DNA of 5,625 nucleotides, from the NCBI GenBank assembly GCA_021300125.1, contig JAJTHX010000175.1, positions 1-5,625 of the forward strand. The letters run 5' to 3'. The DNA is from Betaproteobacteria bacterium (GTDB lineage: Bacteria > Pseudomonadota > Gammaproteobacteria > Burkholderiales > SG8-41). A program made the translations under genes and the position numbers. The notes beneath the pieces were generated by a model, which made no database searches, was not told the DNA's origin, and saw only the letters and a program-made list of their open reading frames with translations. Below are positions 1 through 5,201 of this stretch, in pieces; position 1 is the first letter of the stretch; every line of letters starts with the position of its first letter.

Positions 1-10
1 GAAAACCGGC

Positions 11-2128
11 TCAGCGCAATGACACGCCGTCCTTGATGATGCGCGGCGAGATGAAGATCAGCAGTTCGCGGCGATCGTCAACCCGCTGGTTGTTCTTGAA
101 CATGAAGCCGATGTAGGGCAGATCGCCCAGCACAGGCACCTTGGTCGTGGTCGAACGTTCGTCCTGGGTATAGATGCCGCCGATGACGACGGTGCCGCCA
201 TTCTCGACCAGAACCTCGGTCGACACTTGCTTGGTGTCGATGGCAGGGCCTGAAAGCGTGTTTTGGCCGACGCTGTCCTTGTTGACGCGCAGGGTCATGA
301 TCACGTTGTCATCAGGCGTGATCTGCGGTTTCACCCGGAGCGAGAGTGTCGCCTTGCGGAAGGACACGCTGGTGGCACCGCTGGAGGTGGCCTGCTGGTA
401 GGGGATTTCAGTGCCCTGCTCGATCGTCGCCTCGACCTTGTCAGCGGTGATCACGCGCGGGCTCGAAATGATCTTGCCCTTGCCATCGGCCTGCAGGGCC
501 GACAGTTCGAGGTTGAGGAACTTGGTGCTGCGGTCGTTGAACAGCAGGAACGAGAACACACCCGGATTCGCGCCGGAAAGGCCCTGTGCCGGCAGGTTGA
601 CCATCAGGCTGTCATTGAAGGGAGGCTGGGTGGTGGTCTGTCCGGTGCGGAAGGCACCGGTGGCCAGGTTGCCGCCAAGCACGTTGGCGTTGACACCGTT
701 GCCGCTGCCCACCCGGAAGCCCTGTCCGGTAGCGTCGTTGAAGCCAAGGCGCGCGCCGAGGTTGCGGCTGAACGTGTCATTGGCTTCAACGATGCGCGAC
801 TCGATCATGACCTGACGCACCGGGATGTCGATCTGGCGCAGCAGCTTGCGCACTTCTTCCAGGCGCGATGGCGTGTCCTGCACGAATACGGTGTTGGTGC
901 GCACGTCGACCACGGCACTGCCGCGCTTGGACAGGATGCGCTGCTTGGGGTCGGACAGCAGGGCCTGGAAATCCGCGGCCTTCTGGTAGTTGACCTGCAT
1001 GCTTTCGGTACGCAGGGGTTCGAGGTCGGCGATTTGCGAACGGGCCTCGAGAGCCAGTTTTTCGCGAGTGGCCAGCTCGTCGCGGGGCGCGATCCAGACC
1101 ACGTTGCCGGTCTTGCGCATGTCGAGACCACGGCTTTGCAGGATGATGTCCAGTGCCTGATCCCAGGGAACATCCTTCAGGCGCAGCGTGAGATTGCCGC
1201 CGACGGTATCGCTGGTGATGATGTTGAGCCCGGTGAAGTCTGCGATCACCTGCAGCACCGCGCGAACCTCGACGTTCTGGAAGTTCAGCGAGAGCTTCTC
1301 GCCGCTGAAGCCGGGTTGCACCAGGCGGTTCGGATCTTCGGTCACGCGCTTCACCTCGACGATGAAGCGGCGGTCGGTCTGGAACGCGGAGTGTTCCCAG
1401 GCGCCGCGAGGGGTAATCACCATGCGGGTGCCGTTGCCCTGCGGAAAGGTTTCAATGCTTTCAACCGGGGTGCCGAAATCCACGACATCCAGCCTGCGGG
1501 TCAGATTTTTCGGCACAACGGTGTTGGCGAAATCAACGATCAGCGAGCGGCCTTGCGGACGCAGGTTGATGCCGACCTGGTTGTCCGAGAGGTCGATGAC
1601 GATACGGCCCTCTCCGCCCTGGCCGCGGCGGAAATCGATGTCGCGCAGGCTGTGCTTGCTATCGTTGGGGCGGGCCTGGGCAAAAGTCTGGGTGGCCGGC
1701 GCGGGCGTTGCGGAGGGGGTGGAAGCTGCTCCACCCAGGGTAACCAGTACTGTGTTGCCTTCGATCCGGGTGTCGTAGCCTACCTGGCGGTTGGTTTCGA
1801 GCACCACGCGCGAACGGTCGCCCGCCTGCACAATGTTGATGCGGCGGATATCACCTTCGGATATGTCGTGGACGGTCCTGCCCGAACCATTGGCCGTATT
1901 CGGAAAATCAAAAGCGATGCGGGGCGGATTGCTCACCACAAAGCTGGCTGGAGCGGCGGCCGGTGCGCCCTTGAGGGTGATGCGCAATACCGTGGAGCCG
2001 CCGGACTGGGCGGTGACGTTGACCGACTCGATGCTGTTCTGGGCCAGCGCCGGCATGGCGACCAAGGCCAGCATTGCGGCCAGCATGCGGCCGGGGAGTC
2101 GATCCAGCAGTTTCATTGCGCGCTTCAT
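11..2128 (-). CDS. pilQ: PilQ, type IV pilus outer-membrane secretin
   Basis: PilQ forms the multimeric outer-membrane channel through which the type IV pilus is extended and retracted. The 705-residue product is a usual length for the family. It begins with a signal peptide: basic residues, a hydrophobic stretch at about 15-28, and likely cleavage after ALA at residue 29. Two AMIN-type domains follow at about 33-130 and 163-260, joined by an Ala/Pro/Thr-rich linker (134-155); AMIN domains bind peptidoglycan. A short secretin/TonB N-terminal domain lies at about 277-347 and a secretin N1 (NolW-like) domain at about 374-435. The secretin core spans about 438-698 and includes the signature VPVLGDLPYIGFMF (664-677). 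The ATG at 2128 overlaps the pilP stop (ATGA) and has a strong Shine-Dalgarno; a second ATG at codon 5 would also keep a signal peptide. It is the last pil gene, with the TGA stop 10 nt from the window edge. No frameshift or missing domain is visible. Confidence 0.98.
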   Translation of the reverse strand: MKRAMKLLDRLPGRMLAAMLALVAMPALAQNSIESVNVTAQSGGSTVLRITLKGAPAAAPASFVVSNPPRIAFDFPNTANGSGRTVHDISEGDIRRINIVQAGDRSRVVLETNRQVGYDTRIEGNTVLVTLGGAASTPSATPAPATQTFAQARPNDSKHSLRDIDFRRGQGGEGRIVIDLSDNQVGINLRPQGRSLIVDFANTVVPKNLTRRLDVVDFGTPVESIETFPQGNGTRMVITPRGAWEHSAFQTDRRFIVEVKRVTEDPNRLVQPGFSGEKLSLNFQNVEVRAVLQVIADFTGLNIITSDTVGGNLTLRLKDVPWDQALDIILQSRGLDMRKTGNVVWIAPRDELATREKLALEARSQIADLEPLRTESMQVNYQKAADFQALLSDPKQRILSKRGSAVVDVRTNTVFVQDTPSRLEEVRKLLRQIDIPVRQVMIESRIVEANDTFSRNLGARLGFNDATGQGFRVGSGNGVNANVLGGNLATGAFRTGQTTTQPPFNDSLMVNLPAQGLSGANPGVFSFLLFNDRSTKFLNLELSALQADGKGKIISSPRVITADKVEATIEQGTEIPYQQATSSGATSVSFRKATLSLRVKPQITPDDNVIMTLRVNKDSVGQNTLSGPAIDTKQVSTEVLVENGGTVVIGGIYTQDERSTTTKVPVLGDLPYIGFMFKNNQRVDDRRELLIFISPRIIKDGVSLR

Positions 2129-2661
2129 TTACCACCTCCTTGTTCCTGCAACAGCAACGCCTGTTCCTTCTCTTCCCAGTTGCCGCCGCTGTCCTGAACG
2201 ATTTCCTTCAGCTTGATTTCAGTTTCCGTGATGGCCACGATGCGGCCAAAATTCTGTCCCATGTAGTTGCCCGACTTGACCCTGAACAGTGCGCTGTCGG
2301 GGCTGCGCACCAGCGCGAAGGTCTGGCCTTTCTGCTGCAGCGTGCCGACCATCTTCAGGTTTTCCAGCGGGAAGGCTTCGAGCGCTTCGCGCGGCCGGTT
2401 GAAGTCAGGCTGCAGCCCGCCCTTGACAGTGGTCTTGGGGGGCTCGATCTTGCGCGGTTTGAAGGGGTCGGTGAGATCGTAGGCGTTGTAGGCAAACGGC
2501 TCGTAGGGCTTCACTTCAGGCAGGGGCTGAATGCGACTGCCCGGAATCTTGTCCGATTCCCGCACGAACTGGCGCAGGTCGGAGTGTTCCTCGCTGCTGC
2601 AACCGGCCAGTGCAAAGGCGGCAAACACCGCCAGCATCAGGGTCAAGTTACGGCTGTTCAC
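2125..2661 (-). CDS. pilP: PilP, type IV pilus assembly lipoprotein
   Basis: PilP is a periplasmic lipoprotein that connects the PilN/PilO inner-membrane complex to the secretin PilQ. The 178-residue product has a lipoprotein signal peptide ending in the lipobox LAGC (18-21), with Cys21 as the expected lipidated residue and Ser at +2. A Pro-rich, probably extended segment follows (about 25-90; includes DPFKPRK at 65-71), which in the family contacts PilN/PilO. A compact beta domain occupies about 92-172 and begins with the family-typical stretch LEAFPLENLKMVGTL (94-108). The start is GTG at 2661-2659, overlapping the pilO stop as GTGA. The next in-frame ATG (codon 9) would destroy the signal peptide, so GTG is favoured. 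The Shine-Dalgarno is only a weak GGGG about 7 nt upstream, so translation probably depends on coupling to pilO. The stop overlaps the pilQ start (ATGA). Confidence 0.96.
   Translation of the reverse strand: MNSRNLTLMLAVFAAFALAGCSSEEHSDLRQFVRESDKIPGSRIQPLPEVKPYEPFAYNAYDLTDPFKPRKIEPPKTTVKGGLQPDFNRPREALEAFPLENLKMVGTLQQKGQTFALVRSPDSALFRVKSGNYMGQNFGRIVAITETEIKLKEIVQDSGGNWEEKEQALLLQEQGGGK
2135..2140 (-). promoter_or_regulatory. Shine-Dalgarno of pilQ
   Basis: A perfect AGGAGG lies 6 nt upstream of the pilQ ATG (2128-2126), inside the last codons of pilP, where it encodes part of a Gly-Gly-Gly-Lys tail. It supports the ATG at 2128 over the ATG four codons later, and suggests that pilQ is translated efficiently by itself as well as by coupling to pilP. 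Confidence 0.85.
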
Positions 2662-3281
2662 TTTTTTGCCCCGCCCTTGGCGCTCTTGCGTTGCGCCGCG
2701 ATCTCGCTCTCGTCGAGGTAGCGGAAGGTCTTGGCTACGGCGTCGAGGGTCAGCCCGTCCTTGCCGGTTGTGAGGGAAATGTCGTTGAGGGTCACGATCC
2801 TCGACAGTCGGCCGATGTCGCTGGCGAATGCGCCAAGGTCATGGTAGCTGCCGGAGACTTTCAGGGTAATCGGCAGTTCGGCGTAGAAATCGCCCATGGT
2901 TTCGGAGGCGGCGGGTTTGAACAGATCGAACTGCAGTCCGCGGCCGAGTCCGGCCTGGTTGATGTCGGTCAGCAGGGCGTCCATTTCAGACTTGCCCGGC
3001 AGCTGCTTGAGCAGGGCGCCGAACTGGGACTCGATGTCTTCCATCTGCTTGCGGTAGGCCGGAAGATTGACCGCCTGTTTTTTCTTGTCCAGGAAGGTGG
3101 TTCGCAGCTGCTCTTCCTTGGCTTTGGCGTCATCGATCTGGGCGAGCTGGTCCTGCCAGTCGAACCAGTAACTCGCGCCGACAAGAGCCATCAGCAGCAG
3201 CAGCAGAACGCCCAGCTTGGGCAGGATCGGCCAGCTGCCGATCTTGTTGGGGTCCAGTTTTTTGAGTTCGTCGAGGGTCAT
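2658..3281 (-). CDS. pilO: PilO, type IV pilus inner-membrane alignment protein
   Basis: PilO pairs with PilN in the inner membrane and periplasm to form the alignment platform that links the cytoplasmic pilus motor parts to PilP and PilQ. The 207-residue product has a short cytoplasmic N terminus, one transmembrane segment at about 23-40 (Leu-rich), a charged coiled coil at about 44-95, and a periplasmic ferredoxin-like domain at about 97-192 that opens with LPGKSEMDALLTDINQAG (94-111), typical of PilO. The tail after 195 is rich in Lys, Gly and Ala (ends KGGAKK). The ATG at 3281 lies 3 nt after the pilN stop, and AAAGGG about 7 nt upstream serves as Shine-Dalgarno. The TGA stop overlaps the GTG start of pilP. 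Size and domain order are normal for the family, and nothing looks broken. Confidence 0.97.
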   Translation of the reverse strand: MTLDELKKLDPNKIGSWPILPKLGVLLLLLMALVGASYWFDWQDQLAQIDDAKAKEEQLRTTFLDKKKQAVNLPAYRKQMEDIESQFGALLKQLPGKSEMDALLTDINQAGLGRGLQFDLFKPAASETMGDFYAELPITLKVSGSYHDLGAFASDIGRLSRIVTLNDISLTTGKDGLTLDAVAKTFRYLDESEIAAQRKSAKGGAKK

Positions 3282-3284
3282 GAT

Positions 3285-3869
3285 TTAGCCCTTTTTGCCG
3301 CCTTTCTTGTCGCTGGACTCAGCGGCAGCACGGGTGACATCAATGTTCATGGTGAACTCGTTCAGGCGCTGCCCCCCCTGCACCGCGGAGCGGATTTCAA
3401 CCAGGTTCGCGTTTTGAAGGTATTGGGAGCTTTCAAGATTGCGCATCAGCGTGGATACTCGCGCCTGCGACTGGGTGAAACCGCTGATCGATACCTTGGT
3501 GCCCGACTGCTTGATCGACTTGAGATACATGCCGTCCGGCAGCTGCCGCACCAGCTGGTCCAGCAGGTGCACGACTTCCGCGCGGTTTTTTTGCAGGGTC
3601 TCAACCACCTGTTTTCGCTTGAGCAGCGCCGCGATCTGTTCCTTGAGCTTGTTGATCTCGGCGATTTCCTTGTCGATCTTGACGATTTCCTCTTCAAGAT
3701 ACCTGTTGCGCGCCTGCTGGTTGGATAGCACGCCGTCCAGGTAGGTGTGAACTCCGAACCAGATTGCAGCGCCCGCGGCCACCACGACGCCAAGCATGAC
3801 GAAAAAGTGCTGTTGCTGCTGCTTGCGCCGCATCTCGCGATGCGGGAGCAGGTTGATGCGCGCGGTCAT
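3285..3869 (-). CDS. pilN: PilN, type IV pilus inner-membrane alignment protein
   Basis: PilN recruits PilM to the membrane and forms heterodimers with PilO. The 194-residue product starts MTARINLLP; INLLP at residues 5-9 is the conserved cytoplasmic motif that docks into PilM. A basic, Gln-rich stretch follows (11-20, four Gln in a row), then one transmembrane segment at about 22-40, a long coiled coil at about 45-95 (Glu/Lys/Ile/Leu-rich), and a periplasmic ferredoxin-like domain at about 97-182. The tail is Lys/Gly-rich (DKKGGKKG). This reading frame stays open upstream to 4046, but the start at 3869-3867 is chosen because it has AGGAGG 8 nt upstream, overlaps the pilM stop as ATGA, and puts INLLP at the N terminus; the upstream extension lies inside pilM and resembles no PilN. 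A run of seven G (minus strand) is read inside codons 165-167 or so. Confidence 0.96.
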   Translation of the reverse strand: MTARINLLPHREMRRKQQQQHFFVMLGVVVAAGAAIWFGVHTYLDGVLSNQQARNRYLEEEIVKIDKEIAEINKLKEQIAALLKRKQVVETLQKNRAEVVHLLDQLVRQLPDGMYLKSIKQSGTKVSISGFTQSQARVSTLMRNLESSQYLQNANLVEIRSAVQGGQRLNEFTMNIDVTRAAAESSDKKGGKKG

Positions 3870-4972
3870 TTGTCGAACCTCCTCAGCGCGAGCCCGCAGG
3901 CGACCATCAGCGAGGGTGCATCCTGCTCCAGGTTCCTGCGACGGATGTGTGCCGAAAGACCCATGTTGGCGAAGGGGTTGGCAACGTCGGTCGGCACCTG
4001 CGCCCGCTTTGAAACCGCTTCGGCAATGCCCGGGATTGCGGCGCAACCGCCGCAGAGGATGATGTGGTCAACCTTGTTGTGCTGGGTCGACGAGAAAAAG
4101 AACTGGATCCCGCGCGCGATCTCCAGGCCGAGATTATCGAGGAAGGGCGCCAGCACTTCGGACTCGTAGTTCTCGGGCAGGCCCCCCGTGCGTTTGGCGG
4201 CTTCGGCCTCCTCGGCCGAGAGCCCGAACTTGTTCTGGATCTCCAGGGAGAGCTGCAGTCCGCCGAAAGGCTGGTCGCGCATGTAGACGGACTGGTCGTT
4301 GCGCAGGACATTGACACTCATCGTGGTGGCGCCGATGTCGACCACCGCGATGTTCAGGTCGCGTCCGCGCCCCGGCATCGTTGCCTCGATCAGCTCGAAC
4401 GCGGCTTGCGCCGCGAACAGATCAACGTCCATGACCAGGGCCTTGAGGCCGGCGCCTTCGGCAACCGCCACGCGGTCCTCGATCTTGTCCTTGCGCGAAG
4501 CCGCAATCAGCACCTCGACGTCTTCGGGGCTGTTGGGTGCGGGACCGACCACCTGGTAATCCAGATTGACTTCATCGAGGGAGAACGGGATGTACTGGTT
4601 GGCCTGCAGCTCGACCTCGGTGCCCAAGTCGTCATCGGACTGGCCAGCGGGCACCAGGATCTTCTTGCTGATCACCGCCGCATTGGGCAGCGCCAGGGCC
4701 AGATTCTTGAAATTGCTGCCCAGGCGCTTGTGGCAACGCTGCACGGCCTCGATCACGGCATCCAGGTTGTTGATGTTGCCTTCCACCACGGACTCTTTCG
4801 GCAAGGGCTCAATGGCATAGCGTTCGAGCCGGTAGACACCCTTGCCGGCGTCCGCGATCTCGACCATCTTGACCGCGGAAGAACTGATGTCGGCGCCGAT
4901 CAATGGCGGCGTCTTGGGCTTGAAAAGTGCCTCAAGCGCATCAAAATTAAGGCTGAACTTGCCAATTACCAT
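3866..4972 (-). CDS. pilM: PilM, actin-like ATP-binding type IV pilus assembly protein
   Basis: PilM is a cytoplasmic FtsA/actin-fold protein that binds ATP and the N terminus of PilN, anchoring the cytoplasmic side of the pilus machine. The 368-residue product shows the actin-like motifs in order: phosphate 1, LIGADISSSAVKMVEI (24-39); phosphate 2, VVDIGATTMSVNV (210-222); and the adenosine motif IILCGGCAAIPGIAEAV (304-320). The stretch around VELQANQYIPFSLDEV (120-135) is typical of PilM. The ATG at 4972 is the furthest possible start, since an in-frame TAA ends 6 nt upstream, and no other ATG occurs before the phosphate 1 motif. The Shine-Dalgarno is weak (AAAAGAG about 11 nt upstream). 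About 23 residues precede phosphate 1, roughly 12 more than I recall for Pseudomonas PilM. It is the first gene of the operon, and its TGA overlaps the pilN start. Confidence 0.97.
   Translation of the reverse strand: MVIGKFSLNFDALEALFKPKTPPLIGADISSSAVKMVEIADAGKGVYRLERYAIEPLPKESVVEGNINNLDAVIEAVQRCHKRLGSNFKNLALALPNAAVISKKILVPAGQSDDDLGTEVELQANQYIPFSLDEVNLDYQVVGPAPNSPEDVEVLIAASRKDKIEDRVAVAEGAGLKALVMDVDLFAAQAAFELIEATMPGRGRDLNIAVVDIGATTMSVNVLRNDQSVYMRDQPFGGLQLSLEIQNKFGLSAEEAEAAKRTGGLPENYESEVLAPFLDNLGLEIARGIQFFFSSTQHNKVDHIILCGGCAAIPGIAEAVSKRAQVPTDVANPFANMGLSAHIRRRNLEQDAPSLMVACGLALRRFDK
3878..3883 (-). promoter_or_regulatory. Shine-Dalgarno of pilN
   Basis: A perfect AGGAGG sits 8 nt before the pilN ATG (3869-3867), inside the last codons of pilM. 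It decides the pilN start: the frame is open 59 codons further upstream, but this site together with the ATGA overlap places initiation here. Confidence 0.85.
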
Positions 4973-5050
4973 AGCGAGTTACGCTCTTTTATTCATTAAA
5001 TACATCAAATAATATGAACAACCCAATGTTAATATTGAGTTTTTGACTGC
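4973..5050 (-). promoter_or_regulatory. AT-rich region upstream of pilM, probable pil operon promoter
   Basis: The sequence just upstream of pilM is strikingly AT-rich against GC-rich coding DNA, and no other promoter position is available for a five-gene operon with overlapping or nearly touching genes. I cannot assign boxes with confidence. On the minus strand, TTTAAT (5000-4995) and TATTAT (5014-5009) resemble -10 elements, but neither has a good -35 at 16-18 nt. No sigma-54 pattern (TGGC-N8-TTGC) is visible. A weak -35 helped by an activator is possible. The location is inferred from layout rather than from a clear motif. Confidence 0.4.
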
Positions 5051-5069
5051 TTTTCATTTAAGGGTTGTT
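5017..5069. repeat. 8-bp inverted repeat between the divergent genes
   Basis: AACAACCC at 5017-5024 and GGGTTGTT at 5062-5069 are perfect reverse complements separated by 37 bp. The right arm sits in the -10/-35 spacer of the mrcA promoter and the left arm lies upstream of pilM. A regulator binding both arms could affect both promoters, but an 8-bp repeat in a region this size can also arise by chance. Confidence 0.35.
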
Positions 5070-5080
5070 GCGCCTATAAT
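5051..5080 (+). promoter_or_regulatory. Sigma-70-type promoter of mrcA
   Basis: A perfect TATAAT -10 box lies at 5075-5080. Eighteen nt upstream, TTTTCA (5051-5056) matches the -35 consensus TTGACA at four of six positions. TTGACT at 5043-5048 is a better match in sequence but is 26 nt away, too far for a normal spacer. Transcription would start near 5086-5088, giving an mrcA leader of about 115 nt. The bases after the -10 (GCAGCGC) form a GC-rich discriminator, a feature of promoters restrained by ppGpp/DksA in other proteobacteria; this regulatory reading is inference. Confidence 0.65.
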
Positions 5081-5082
5081 GC

Positions 5083-5180
5083 AGCGCGCTTGCATTTACT
5101 GTGCAGGATTTTCGCGCTCAGTGCAATAAGATTTTGCATGAGATGTGGCGCGTAACCCACAGATTTCTTTGACTTTTTTT
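5083..5180 (+). promoter_or_regulatory. mrcA 5' leader with three small stem-loops and a T-tract
   Basis: The predicted transcribed leader contains three short dyads. AGCGCG (5083-5088) pairs with CGCGCT (5113-5118), enclosing a TGCA/TGCA pair (5091-5094, 5102-5105). TGCAA (5122-5126) pairs with TTGCA (5134-5138) over a 7-nt loop. TGTGG (5144-5148) pairs with CCACA (5157-5161) over an 8-nt loop. A run of seven T follows at 5174-5180, 12 nt after the last stem, too far away for a standard intrinsic terminator. It does not match any riboswitch class I recognise. Dyads are certain as sequence; folding and function are guesses. Confidence 0.3.
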
Positions 5181-5201
5181 ACAATAACGGTTTTCTACTA
5201 G

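Noticed and set aside
1..10. Start of a gene downstream of pilQ, such as aroK
   Set aside because: aroK often follows pilQ, but the 10 nt available show no start codon or motif that supports it.
263..2197. A 644-codon open frame on the plus strand, antisense to pilQ
   Set aside because: It lies almost wholly opposite pilQ, a clear secretin gene. Its translation is rich in His, Val, Asp, Gly and Ala with no domain or motif, as expected for a shadow frame of GC-rich coding DNA.
3585..3592. A AAA AAC slippery heptamer read in frame in pilN
   Set aside because: The heptamer is in the right frame for -1 slippage, but this form is inefficient in bacteria, I see no clear downstream stimulator, and uninterrupted PilN makes sense as a full-length protein.
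2610..3728. A 372-codon open frame on the plus strand, antisense to pilO and parts of pilP and pilN
   Set aside because: It mirrors three recognisable pil genes, and its His/Gln/Val/Leu-rich translation shows no family resemblance. It is a shadow.
3870..4046. A 59-codon N-terminal extension of pilN
   Set aside because: The extension lies inside pilM, and the start at 3869 has a perfect Shine-Dalgarno, an ATGA overlap and places INLLP at the N terminus.
4064..4999. A 311-codon open frame on the plus strand, antisense to pilM
   Set aside because: It is the reverse of pilM, whose actin-like motifs are intact, and it shows no motif of its own.
5144..5180. Intrinsic terminator in the mrcA leader
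   Set aside because: The stem is only 5 bp with an 8-nt loop, and the T7 run begins 12 nt after it instead of directly.
5169..5185. TTGACT followed by TACAAT just before mrcA as a second promoter
   Set aside because: The two boxes are only 5 nt apart, far too close for a sigma-70 promoter, and TACAAT has no acceptable -35 at the right distance.
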